Below are positions 10,047 through 17,651 of a DNA stretch of 64,000 nucleotides, one piece after another. Source of the stretch: Bacteroidota bacterium (GTDB lineage Bacteria > Bacteroidota > Bacteroidia > Bacteroidales > JAGNHN01); assembly GCA_022710185.1 (NCBI GenBank), contig JAKLHK010000002.1, forward strand, positions 124,001-188,000, read 5' to 3'. The notes under the pieces are model-generated. The model saw only the letters and a list, made by a program, of their open reading frames with translations. It was not told the DNA's origin and made no database searches. Made by a program: the position numbers and the translations under genes. Within the stretch, counting starts at the first letter, position 1, and the number at the start of each line of letters is the position of its first letter.

Positions 10047-12299
10047 CTACCGATCGGTTGCTTGCTCAATCTTTTCGTTTGCGGCTTCCAGTACAGCCAC
10101 ACGCTGCTGCAGTTCACGCAGGGCCTCGAGCAGGAGCGGAGCCATCTTACCGTAATCCACGGAAAGGGTTCCGTCATCGCCTTCGGTCACCACTTCGGGG
10201 ATCACCGCCTGCAGCTGTTGGGCGGAAAACCCCACCTGACGGCTTGCATCCGTGCCTTCCTTCCAGTAATAATAATATCCGTGGATGTTTTCGATCCGTT
10301 CAAGCGGACGGTCGATAACCTGCAAATCTTTCTTGTAACGCACATCGGAGAACAGGCTCCAGGCATTGGCCCTGGCGGTAGTCCCATCCCCGGCATTGCC
10401 CACCTGCAACTTATAGGAAGGAGTAGTGGTGCCAATCCCGACGTTAGCATTCGTTTGCTTCAGAAAGAGGGTGGTAACTCCGCTGGTATTGTATATCTGA
10501 AGGCCGCCCAGGGCGGAATTGTTGAAGATGTGCCACTTGTCGGTACTCCCTTCGTATATCCTGAAGCCCGCATCCTGGCCACTGTTGGACTCCAGGAACA
10601 TGAAACTGCCGGGATAACCTGTGCTCTTGAGGTGGAGGCCTGCTGAAGGATTCGATGGCCCTATCCCAACGCGGCCGTTTTTTAACACGGTCAACGCATT
10701 GCTTCTTGAAGAATTGGAGGTACCATTGCCGATCATAAAGAGAGGATCTGATGTGTTCCAGCTGCCGGAACTGCTGGAGGTGCTTTGGTTGTATTGTCCG
10801 CAGGCCACACTGACGTATGCCGATGCAACTGTAGAGTAACCCATAGCAAAGGAAAGTGTCCCTGATGCAATGGTACTGTTGTTCACGGCCATAGCATAGG
10901 ATCCGGAGGCTTCGGATGAACTTCCCATAGCTGTGGACCGAAACCCGGAGGCCAGGGTGGATTCTCCCATGGCGGTGGATGAAGAGCCAGAGGCGTGGGT
11001 GTTGTCTCCCAGGGCAACGGAGGTTGAGCCCGAAGCCTTGGTATTTAACCCCATAGCAATAGAATTGTCCCCTATGTAGTTGAAATCCCAGTTGGATCCG
11101 ACGACCTGCCCGACGCGGAAAGCCGCCTTGTCAGGATACCACATCATTCTCGTCCCTTGACCACTTGCTGGCGGATAACCCGGGAAAAAACCCTGAAACT
11201 GTCCTTCGCATAGTACGTTCCCTTCTCCCGGGTTCTGCCCTCGGGTATGCAGCAGGGCTGAAGGCGAGACCGTTCCAACTCCCAGGGCGGAACCTGAGTT
11301 GAAGAGCAGGCTGCTGGCCTCCCAGCTCCCCCCGTTATGCCGTAAGGTTTGACCACTTGTTCCGCTTACCAGCGGGCCTGCCGGACCCTGGGGGCCCACT
11401 GGCCCGGCAGGACCGGTCGCACCAGTAGATCCCTGGACACCTGGTATACCTTGAGCTCCCATAGGGCCTGTATCGCCGGTATCTCCCTTATCCCCTTTCG
11501 GCCCCTGAGGACCGGTCGCACCGGTGGGCCCCTGGACACCCTGCATGCCTTGGGCTCCCGTAGGACCTGTATCTCCGGTATCCCCCTTATCCCCTTTCGG
11601 CCCCTGGGGACCGGCAGGACCGGTGGCACCGGTGGGTCCCTGGACACCCTGCATGCCTTGGGCTCCCGCAGGACCTGTATCGCCGGTATCCCCCTTATCG
11701 CCTTTCGGCCCCTGGGGACCTGCAGGACCGGTCGCACCGGTGGGCCCCTGGACACCCTGCATGCCTTGGGCTCCCGCAGGACCTGTATCTCCGGTATCCC
11801 CCTTATCGCCTTTCGGCCCCTGGGGACCGGCAGGACCGGTCGTACCGTCCGCACCAGCAGGGCCCGGGACGCCCTGGGGACCAGGAAGGCCGGGCACATT
11901 CGCCTGCTCGGCGTATAGTGCGTAGGGGACTGAAAGCAGCTGGGAGCTACCCATGAGCAGGTAGTTCCCTCCTCCCGAAGGATCCAACTCCACCCGGATA
12001 AAATACGGGCCCAGCGACCAGTCGATCCCTGAAAAGCTCCCACTGATCGGGCTACCCGTGCCAATGGAAAGGTTGACCAGTCCGAAGTCGTTGGTCAGGG
12101 CGGCATGGGTTTCACTATAAACAACGGTGCCGCTGAGCCCTCCCTGAAGCAGGGAAAACCGGAAGCTCACGCCCTGGTTGGGCAGCAGCTGTCCGCTGGT
12201 ATCCCTGGCAACAGCCTGGTAGGCAAAGCCCTGGGGCGACTGGGAATACACCCCTGCTCCAGCCAGAAAAAGGCAAATGATGATTGCAGATCGTTTCAT
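10047..12299 (-). CDS. Collagen-like / YadA-head / S74-chaperone fibre protein (short paralogue)
   Basis: The open frame extends to 12392, but the start is placed at the ATG at 12299 ([12 protein letters not shown]), because only this gives a clean signal peptide; the product is then 750 residues. The order is signal peptide (1-19), the shared domain opening [13 protein letters not shown], a collagen-like stalk (137-310), one module with [12 protein letters not shown] and YadA-type head repeats (about 340-540), a [14 protein letters not shown] connector and a C-terminal S74 domain. Its dyad is SDVRYK (Ser651, Lys656), with GFSAQQLQ and a terminal coiled coil ([20 protein letters not shown]). 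It has one head module where the neighbour has three, so the two arose by duplication with module gain or loss. It lies 65 bases upstream of the large paralogue on the same strand and may be co-expressed with it. Confidence 0.85.
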   Translation of the reverse strand: MKRSAIIICLFLAGAGVYSQSPQGFAYQAVARDTSGQLLPNQGVSFRFSLLQGGLSGTVVYSETHAALTNDFGLVNLSIGTGSPISGSFSGIDWSLGPYFIRVELDPSGGGNYLLMGSSQLLSVPYALYAEQANVPGLPGPQGVPGPAGADGTTGPAGPQGPKGDKGDTGDTGPAGAQGMQGVQGPTGATGPAGPQGPKGDKGDTGDTGPAGAQGMQGVQGPTGATGPAGPQGPKGDKGDTGDTGPTGAQGMQGVQGPTGATGPQGPKGDKGDTGDTGPMGAQGIPGVQGSTGATGPAGPVGPQGPAGPLVSGTSGQTLRHNGGSWEASSLLFNSGSALGVGTVSPSALLHTRGQNPGEGNVLCEGQFQGFFPGYPPASGQGTRMMWYPDKAAFRVGQVVGSNWDFNYIGDNSIAMGLNTKASGSTSVALGDNTHASGSSSTAMGESTLASGFRSTAMGSSSEASGSYAMAVNNSTIASGTLSFAMGYSTVASAYVSVACGQYNQSTSSSSGSWNTSDPLFMIGNGTSNSSRSNALTVLKNGRVGIGPSNPSAGLHLKSTGYPGSFMFLESNSGQDAGFRIYEGSTDKWHIFNNSALGGLQIYNTSGVTTLFLKQTNANVGIGTTTPSYKLQVGNAGDGTTARANAWSLFSDVRYKKDLQVIDRPLERIENIHGYYYYWKEGTDASRQVGFSAQQLQAVIPEVVTEGDDGTLSVDYGKMAPLLLEALRELQQRVAVLEAANEKIEQATDR
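11370..11891 (-). repeat. Collagen-coding tandem repeat, period 108 bp
   Basis: This stretch encodes residues 137-310 of the short fibre protein as unbroken Gly-X-Y triplets. The unit [18 protein letters not shown] plus [18 protein letters not shown] is 36 residues (108 bp) and is repeated about four times, one copy lacking a single GPA triplet. The unit differs in length from the 42-residue unit of the neighbouring paralogue, so the two arrays expanded independently. Confidence 0.88.
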
Positions 12300-12605
12300 A
12301 CGGCGGTGTTTTTCGCCCATGACGCACCCTATGGAAGGCGCGGCAACAGGACCTTTCAATCCCTGCGGTCCTTCTTCCAGGATACACCACAAGTCCGGTG
12401 CAGTAGATCCTGGATGGTGGATTCAGCGATCCCTGGAAGGGAAAGGCTTGATCCGGCGATATCCGCAGCAGTTATGACAGGGAAAATAAGCATTTCAGTG
12501 CGATATGGCAACAGTATCGCACAAGATGCCCTGTATAAATAACTGTTCTAAATAAGCAGCATCGGATTTTGTTCGTCATGCCTGGACCTGGTTGGCCACA
12601 AGCGT
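12300..12605. other. Intergenic region upstream of the fibre genes
   Basis: This 306-base gap separates the short fibre gene from the S37 peptidase gene, both on the minus strand. I see no gene in it. It includes an AT-rich patch near 12531-12556 and a perfect 8-bp inverted repeat at 12498-12522. No clear TAnnTTTG -7 box was found on the minus strand, so the fibre promoter is not assigned. Confidence 0.5.
12498..12522. promoter_or_regulatory. Perfect inverted repeat, possible operator for fibre genes
   Basis: GTGCGATA (12498-12505) and TATCGCAC (12515-12522) are exact inverted copies separated by nine bases. The 17-bp centre-to-centre spacing is compatible with a dimeric regulator on one DNA face. 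It lies about 200 bases upstream of the fibre gene start. A role as operator is inference. Confidence 0.35.
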
Positions 12606-13910
12606 TCAGTTCCCGGAACTCCCAGGGATCGCCATGCGCCACCTCAGCCATCGCATGGCCTCCCTCCGGTCGTCCGGAGCCAGGTCAGGAATCCGCACCG
12701 TGTGGCTCCCCCCGGGAGCATAATACACCCTGACGTCAGTGTTGCCGGGGCAGTCTACGGCCGTGGCCGACCAGGGATCGTATTCCCCGTATATCAACAA
12801 AATGTTTTCTGCCTCCGTTTCGAGGTAATGCTGCACGCGCTGCATTACCCGGGGGTCGAAGGTGCAAGTCCAGCCTTCCGGGCAGGCAAAGTCGAAGGTG
12901 GTGCTTTTCAGGTGGTGAACCAGTCCCGGCAGGTAAGTGGTATCATATCCATACATACCGATCTCGGTAAGGGCCTGATATATGAAGGGATCGTTCCCGA
13001 AGTTTTCCCGGGACACCCAATCCAGGCTGGACACGCTGTCGAGGTGCGCGATGAGGCGCCCCGGGCTGGCATCCTGAGGGGGAATGGAAGCGCAGGAGAA
13101 TCCCCACTGCCAGAAGGCGAAGGAATACTCGAGCACCAGCAGCTCATAGGCCGCATCCCACCCCATGGCATAGGTAAGCCGTTGCTTACGGGCCTGCCTG
13201 CGGAATTCGGCCACGAGTCGGCTACCTCCCGCCAGCAGGCGACGCTGGAACGCACGGACGGCTTCCCGGCATTCCTGTTCCCCGACCTGGTCGAGAAAGT
13301 CATAGACCCTCCGGTCCTCGGTGGAAAAATTCAGCGGACAAACATAGCCCACCGTGGCTTCCACATCATGTGGATACAGGCTGCGGTGGAACAGGGCCGC
13401 CTGCCCACCCTTGCTGATACCGGTACTCACCCAGGGTGCAGGGAAGAGGGGCCTAAGGAGCCGAATGATGCGGTGGTGGTCCGCAGCCGCCTGGGCCACC
13501 GTCAGGTACTCCCAGGGCAGGGTAGGCCGCTGGGGGGCCGAAGGGGCGAAGAAGCGGTGCTCCACCACGAGCTGATGGGCCGGGAGCGAGTCGGATAGTT
13601 CATAGGTATAGCTACCGCTGAGCGCATACTCAGCTGAATAGCCTTCAGTGACGAAAAGCACAGGGGATGGCGAAGGGCGCAGGCTGAGGATCACCCGCTG
13701 CCAGAAAAAACCCTGGGCCGTATCCCCGTGGTCGAGGGGCTGGCGAACCCACAGCAGATAACGTTCAGGAAAACCCGGCGCAGGTGGCAGCTCCTCCAGC
13801 TTGAGCCCGGGCAGACGGGCCAGGGTCTGCTCCGAAGGCAGCTGCGCCCGGAGCGAACAGGAAATGAAGAATACGATCAGGACCTGAAAAAGGACATGCT
13901 TGCTGCACAT
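12606..13910 (-). CDS. Secreted S37-family (PS-10) peptidase
   Basis: The frame begins at 13952, but the ATG at 13910 (MCSKHVLFQVLIVFFISCSLRAQ) starts a proper signal peptide and is preferred; the product is 434 residues. The mature protein resembles the S37 family, whose type member is the Streptomyces PS-10 tripeptidyl aminopeptidase. It has RQPLDHGD and TEGYS in the N-terminal half, the nucleophile elbow GISKGG with Ser166, YGEYDPWSA near the C-terminus carrying the acid residue, and GGSHTVRI carrying the catalytic His. The fold would be an alpha/beta hydrolase with a helical lid. It probably takes N-terminal tripeptides off secreted or scavenged peptides in the periplasm or outside. There is no T9SS tail. 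CGAAGTTA at 13928-13935 is one mismatch from a minus-strand -7 box, just upstream of the start. Confidence 0.75.
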   Translation of the reverse strand: MCSKHVLFQVLIVFFISCSLRAQLPSEQTLARLPGLKLEELPPAPGFPERYLLWVRQPLDHGDTAQGFFWQRVILSLRPSPSPVLFVTEGYSAEYALSGSYTYELSDSLPAHQLVVEHRFFAPSAPQRPTLPWEYLTVAQAAADHHRIIRLLRPLFPAPWVSTGISKGGQAALFHRSLYPHDVEATVGYVCPLNFSTEDRRVYDFLDQVGEQECREAVRAFQRRLLAGGSRLVAEFRRQARKQRLTYAMGWDAAYELLVLEYSFAFWQWGFSCASIPPQDASPGRLIAHLDSVSSLDWVSRENFGNDPFIYQALTEIGMYGYDTTYLPGLVHHLKSTTFDFACPEGWTCTFDPRVMQRVQHYLETEAENILLIYGEYDPWSATAVDCPGNTDVRVYYAPGGSHTVRIPDLAPDDRREAMRWLRWRMAIPGSSGN

Positions 13911-14010
13911 GGCGCTGCGATATGCTGCGAAGTTAGGGTTTTCACGCCCCATCCCGCCCCTTGCCCTGCTTCAAAGCAGCGTCAGACTGTCCCGGCAGCA
14001 CGTAACAGGC

Positions 14011-14039
14011 AAGGGCAGGCGGTTTGCCCGTCTGCCCTT
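14011..14039 (-). terminator. Stem-loop downstream of groES
   Basis: AAGGGCAG (14011-14018) pairs exactly with CTGCCCTT (14032-14039) across a 13-base, partly self-complementary loop. It lies 24 bases past the groES stop on the minus strand. The trailing sequence lacks a clear T run, so it may stabilise the mRNA end rather than terminate efficiently. Confidence 0.4.
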
Positions 14040-14062
14040 ACATTTAATCATCATTTAACGCA

Positions 14063-14350
14063 TCAGATCGCGTCGGTCTCGACTACCTTGGCCAGCAGGT
14101 CGGCATAAGGAATAACCAGGTATTTGGCCCCCTCGTACTCCACCTCCGTTCCGCTATACTTCTTGAAGAGGACAGTATCCCCTACCGCAATCTCGGGGTT
14201 GTCGATATTGCTCAGGGCTACCACTTTAGCAAACTGGGGTTTCTCTTTGGCAGTATCGGGGATGATAATCCCCCCGGAGGTCTTCTGCTCACCGGCTGCG
14301 GAACTCAGGTCCAGCAGCACGTTCTGATTGATGGGAAGCATTTCTTTCAT
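14063..14350 (-). CDS. groS: GroES co-chaperonin
   Basis: The frame is open further upstream, but the ATG at 14350 (MKEMLPINQNVLLDL) gives the normal 95-residue GroES length and has AGAGG six bases upstream. The protein has the GroES pattern: the N-terminal strand with the NVLLD phase, the mobile loop around EQKTSGGIIIPDTAKEKPQ, then VVALSN, IAVGDTVLFKKYSGTEVEYEG and YLVIPYADLLA. It caps the GroEL chamber during protein folding in the cytoplasm. No groL is adjacent: downstream is the S37 peptidase and upstream, 25 bases away, the thioredoxin-like/glutaredoxin gene. In most bacteria groES and groEL are neighbours, so this may be an additional or separated copy. Confidence 0.9.
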   Translation of the reverse strand: MKEMLPINQNVLLDLSSAAGEQKTSGGIIIPDTAKEKPQFAKVVALSNIDNPEIAVGDTVLFKKYSGTEVEYEGAKYLVIPYADLLAKVVETDAI

Positions 14351-14375
14351 GATATCCTCTGTTGTTTTGATGAGA

Positions 14376-14945
14376 CTACTGAATTCCGAGCAGGGTATTG
14401 ATACGGGTCTTGTCGAAGCCAACCACCCATTCCCCGCCGATATTGCTCTGGGGTACCCCCTGCTGTCCTGTCCGGCGCACCAGCTCCTCGGCCTCCCGCG
14501 GGTCACGGCTTACGTCAACCTCCTGATAACTAATACCTTTCTGGCGGAGGTAGTTCTTCAGGGTGGTACACCAAGTACAGCTGGGCGTGGTGTACACCGT
14601 CACGCTTTTCTGGGGGCTCCCTTCGCCGGCCGTGGTCACCAGCCGATCAAACACCGCCCTGAAATAGCTGGGGTCATGACAACCCTTGACCACATTCTGA
14701 AGGGCCCCATCCCTGAAAACCAATAAGGTGGGAGCGCTGGTTACCCCATACTCCGTATGAACGTCCCTCACCTGGCTGACATCCACGGTCAACAGCTCGA
14801 GGTCTTCTTTTCCGCTGTTACGGACGTTGTCGAGGGCACAACTGCTCTTCTCACTGCCCCCGAGATACAACAAGGCGTAGGCCTGCTCCCGGCCCTTGAG
14901 ATGGTCCAACAGGTCCTGATGACTTTGAATAGCGACAAATTGCAT
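14376..14945 (-). CDS. Thioredoxin-like / glutaredoxin two-domain protein
   Basis: I place the start at the ATG at 14945 (MQFVAIQSHQDLLDHL), giving 189 residues; an ATG at 15020 would add 25 residues and cannot be excluded. Residues 1-100 form a thioredoxin-like domain with EYGVTSAPTLLVFRDG, containing the cis-Pro. Its usual CxxC is absent: the equivalent region reads LGGSEKSSCALDNV with one Cys. Residues 108-189 form a glutaredoxin-like domain: VTVYTTPSCTWCTTLK with a CxxC dithiol, QQGVPQ with the cis-Pro, and a NIGGEWVVGFD glutathione-site-like loop. It probably reduces protein disulfides in the cytoplasm. It sits directly upstream of groES on the same strand, which suggests shared expression in thiol or folding stress. 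Confidence 0.75.
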   Translation of the reverse strand: MQFVAIQSHQDLLDHLKGREQAYALLYLGGSEKSSCALDNVRNSGKEDLELLTVDVSQVRDVHTEYGVTSAPTLLVFRDGALQNVVKGCHDPSYFRAVFDRLVTTAGEGSPQKSVTVYTTPSCTWCTTLKNYLRQKGISYQEVDVSRDPREAEELVRRTGQQGVPQSNIGGEWVVGFDKTRINTLLGIQ

Positions 14946-15125
14946 CCCTGGTTGTTGTTTGTACCAGGCGGCCTCGCACAAGCCGTGCCAGGTAGCCAAA
15001 CAGGGTAAAAGCCGGAACATTTTGTCAACCCCACCCGGGCCAGGGTGACAAAATGACGGCAGGGGTCCTGAGCTTAACAAGCGATTAACAAGGGTATTCC
15101 TCTCTTTTTAATTACTTTGCAACTG

Positions 15126-17543
15126 ATGAAGGCAACACGCCATATCCTTGCCGCATTGCTCTGTCTCCATTTCACGGGGGATGCGTTAATGAGCCAGGAC
15201 GGGTCCCACACCAGCCTGGCCCCTGCACCGGCGAAAACCATAGGGGCGGTGCGGCCCTGGCCGCTGGACCTCTCTCAACCGTGTTCCCGGGGGCATGCTT
15301 CGGGAACGCTGGCTGATGTGGGCGAAGCCCGTGCCCTGGTGGTGTACTTCGACTCCCTGCGTATCCCCTACCGCGATACACTTTTCATTCTTGACCTCCA
15401 GGGAAGGCCCCTGTGGCATTTCACGGCCAGGGAAACCCGTACGGGAGGTCCAACAGCCACTCCCCTGCTCTTCACCGGGTCACTTCGCTGGACCTATTCG
15501 CGTCACCCCCTGACCCGCGATCACGCACTGGTCCGCATCGGAGGACTCGGGGTGGTTCCCGATCCGGGGCCTCAAGGGCAACCCGGACAGGAAAGCCTGC
15601 TCTCCTGCCTTATCAATGTGAACAGCAGTCCGGAGGGAGACGACTGGCAGGACGAAAAAAACGGGATCGTGCGGATACTGCTCCGCAAAGGGGCAAGCCT
15701 GGTGCTGGCAACAGGTGCCCTGATGAACAATACGTCCCTGGACAACACCCCCTATGTGCTCACCTCCGACAATTGCGCCAACGGAGCTACGGCCGCTGAC
15801 CTGCTCCAGACCGTCTTTTATTTCGGAGATGAGCTCCCCGACAGCAGCATAAGCGGCACTCCATTGCCCCTGGGCAGCATCACCGGGGCTACCTTCGTGG
15901 CCCGGGGCGGGGTTTCGTGCAACCTCCATTCTGATTTTTATCTGGTGCGCCTCAACCAGCCCCTGCCCCAATCGCTGCAGCCCTACCTATTGGGTTACGA
16001 CCGCAGCGGCGCCGTGGAGGACAGCGTGGTATGCATACACCACAGCGGGGGCCTGTTCAAGCAGATCGCCACATCCTGGGGGAGCATCGTCCCTTCCACC
16101 TATTTCGGCGGGGTCGTATACTCCCACTGGAAAGCCTGGTGGTCTGCCACGGCCCATGGGCTGGGCGTAACGGACAACGGGGCCAACGGGGCGCCCCTGC
16201 TCAGTGCAGCCGGCAGGGTGATCGGAGTATGGTCGGAAGGATATAGTTCCTGCAGTGGACCGGCAGCGCCCGACTACTTCGGCAAGCTCTCCCTTTCCTG
16301 GCAGCAATACCTGAGTACCCCGGCGACCCGCCTTAAGGAATGGCTGGATCCGGGCAATACAGGGGCCATGACCCTCGATGGGATGTACCCCACGGCTTAC
16401 CCTCCCGAAGCGGCCTTCAGCCTGGCCTCCTCTTCCATTCAGAGCGGCGATAGTCTCCTTGTGGTCGATGTGAGCCTGGGGGCTCCCGCTGCCTGGAACT
16501 GGCAGTTTCCGGGCGGTCAGCCATCCCTGTGGAACGGAAGCCAGCCGCCAGCCATACATTACCCCTCGCCCGGCACCTACGACATCGGCCTGATCGTCAC
16601 CAACAGCTCGGGCAGCGACACCCTCCTTATCCCGGGAGCGGTCAAGGTCTATCCCGCCGACCCTACCGTCATCACCTCCCTCGATACGCTGACGGTTTGC
16701 GCCGATACGGTCGAGGTCATCGTCAGGGTGAGCAACCTCTACCATGTGCGCAACGGGGCCCTCACCCTCAGCATCGATACCGCCTCCCTGCACTTCCTTG
16801 GTGCGGCTTCCCTTCATCCCCGGCTGCAGGCGCTGAACCCGGGCCTCAGTGTGCAGGGCAGCGACCTCTGGATCACCTGGAGCTCCACACAGCCCTTCCA
16901 TGTAGGCGACGACACCCTGGCGACCCTCCGCTTCGAGGCCGCTCAGGGAACCCATGCGCTGACCTGGAATACCACCAGGCCCTGGATGTGCCAGTATTAT
17001 GCTGAGAATATGCAGCCCCTGCCCACCCTCTTCCGTCCGGGGCTATTGGACGCCCAGTCCTGCGGCACGCTCAGCGGGACCCTACGCTATGCCGGGACTT
17101 CCCTGGGGGTAAGCCCTGCTGCCCTTTCCTTCACTGACGTTTACGGAAGGCAATATTCCACGACCGTCCGTACCGATGGGAGCTTCATCCTGAGGCGTGT
17201 TATCCCCTCCCAGGGGCAGGTAACCGTCCTTCCCGGACTTCCCTGGTCGGATGGGAATGCTTCCGATGCCCTGCTCATCCTCCGGCATTTTGCCAAGCTG
17301 GATACGCTGAACGGCCTGGCCGCCCTCGCCGGCGATGCCAACGGCTCGGGCAGCGTGAACACCACCGATGCCCTGTTGGTAGCCCAGCGCTTTGCGCAGC
17401 TCATCCCTTCCTTTCCTGCCTCCGACTGGATCACTGCCGAAACCGCAGTGATCATTGGCCCCGGCTTTCAGAGCCTCAGCCTGGAAGCCATACTCCGCGG
17501 GGATGTGAACCGCTCCTGGGGAGGAAAACAAGCCTTGGAATGA
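15126..17543 (+). CDS. Secreted trypsin-fold pseudoprotease with PKD, cohesin-like and dockerin modules
   Basis: The ATG at 15126 (MKATRHILAALL) starts an 805-residue secreted protein. Residues ~155-375 align with the lysyl-endopeptidase-like S1 family: VNSSPEGDDWQ, NTPYVLTSDNC, SDFYLVRL, VVCIHHSGGLFKQI and NGANGAPLL. In active relatives the motifs are LTANHC and GSSGSPL. Here the catalytic His is Asn216 and the catalytic Ser is Asn354, while Asp270 is kept, so proteolysis is very unlikely. A PKD-like domain (about 405-500), a cohesin-like domain (about 505-620) and a dockerin-like module follow (VSPAALSFTDVYG.., GNASDALLILRHF, GDANGSGSVNTTDALLVAQRF). It ends shortly after GDVNRSWGG without a T9SS tail. 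The dockerin module matches that of the gene at 4529. It is divergent from the glutaredoxin gene. Confidence 0.72.
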   Translation: MKATRHILAALLCLHFTGDALMSQDGSHTSLAPAPAKTIGAVRPWPLDLSQPCSRGHASGTLADVGEARALVVYFDSLRIPYRDTLFILDLQGRPLWHFTARETRTGGPTATPLLFTGSLRWTYSRHPLTRDHALVRIGGLGVVPDPGPQGQPGQESLLSCLINVNSSPEGDDWQDEKNGIVRILLRKGASLVLATGALMNNTSLDNTPYVLTSDNCANGATAADLLQTVFYFGDELPDSSISGTPLPLGSITGATFVARGGVSCNLHSDFYLVRLNQPLPQSLQPYLLGYDRSGAVEDSVVCIHHSGGLFKQIATSWGSIVPSTYFGGVVYSHWKAWWSATAHGLGVTDNGANGAPLLSAAGRVIGVWSEGYSSCSGPAAPDYFGKLSLSWQQYLSTPATRLKEWLDPGNTGAMTLDGMYPTAYPPEAAFSLASSSIQSGDSLLVVDVSLGAPAAWNWQFPGGQPSLWNGSQPPAIHYPSPGTYDIGLIVTNSSGSDTLLIPGAVKVYPADPTVITSLDTLTVCADTVEVIVRVSNLYHVRNGALTLSIDTASLHFLGAASLHPRLQALNPGLSVQGSDLWITWSSTQPFHVGDDTLATLRFEAAQGTHALTWNTTRPWMCQYYAENMQPLPTLFRPGLLDAQSCGTLSGTLRYAGTSLGVSPAALSFTDVYGRQYSTTVRTDGSFILRRVIPSQGQVTVLPGLPWSDGNASDALLILRHFAKLDTLNGLAALAGDANGSGSVNTTDALLVAQRFAQLIPSFPASDWITAETAVIIGPGFQSLSLEAILRGDVNRSWGGKQALE

Positions 17544-17607
17544 TTGGTCTGATGGTGAAGCGATAATTTAACACTACAACCGATTCCAGGGGTGATCCTT
17601 AATTGCC

Positions 17608-17615
17608 TACCTTTG
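17608..17615 (+). promoter_or_regulatory. Bacteroidota -7 promoter element of typA
   Basis: TACCTTTG matches the Bacteroidota primary-sigma -7 consensus TAnnTTTG exactly and lies 37 bases ahead of the typA GTG start. I see no good TTTG at the -33 position. Confidence 0.5.
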
Positions 17616-17651
17616 CAGCCCCTTTTCCACGGGGAACCCAATACTCCTACT

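Noticed and set aside
8962..11891. Possible CRISPR arrays because of long tandem repeats
   Set aside because: Repeats are in-frame coding units of 108 and 126 bp without unique spacers, and no cas gene is present.
11524..11925. Plus-strand proline-rich frame reading [12 protein letters not shown] repeats
   Set aside because: It is the reverse complement of the collagen repeat in the short fibre gene, not an independent gene.
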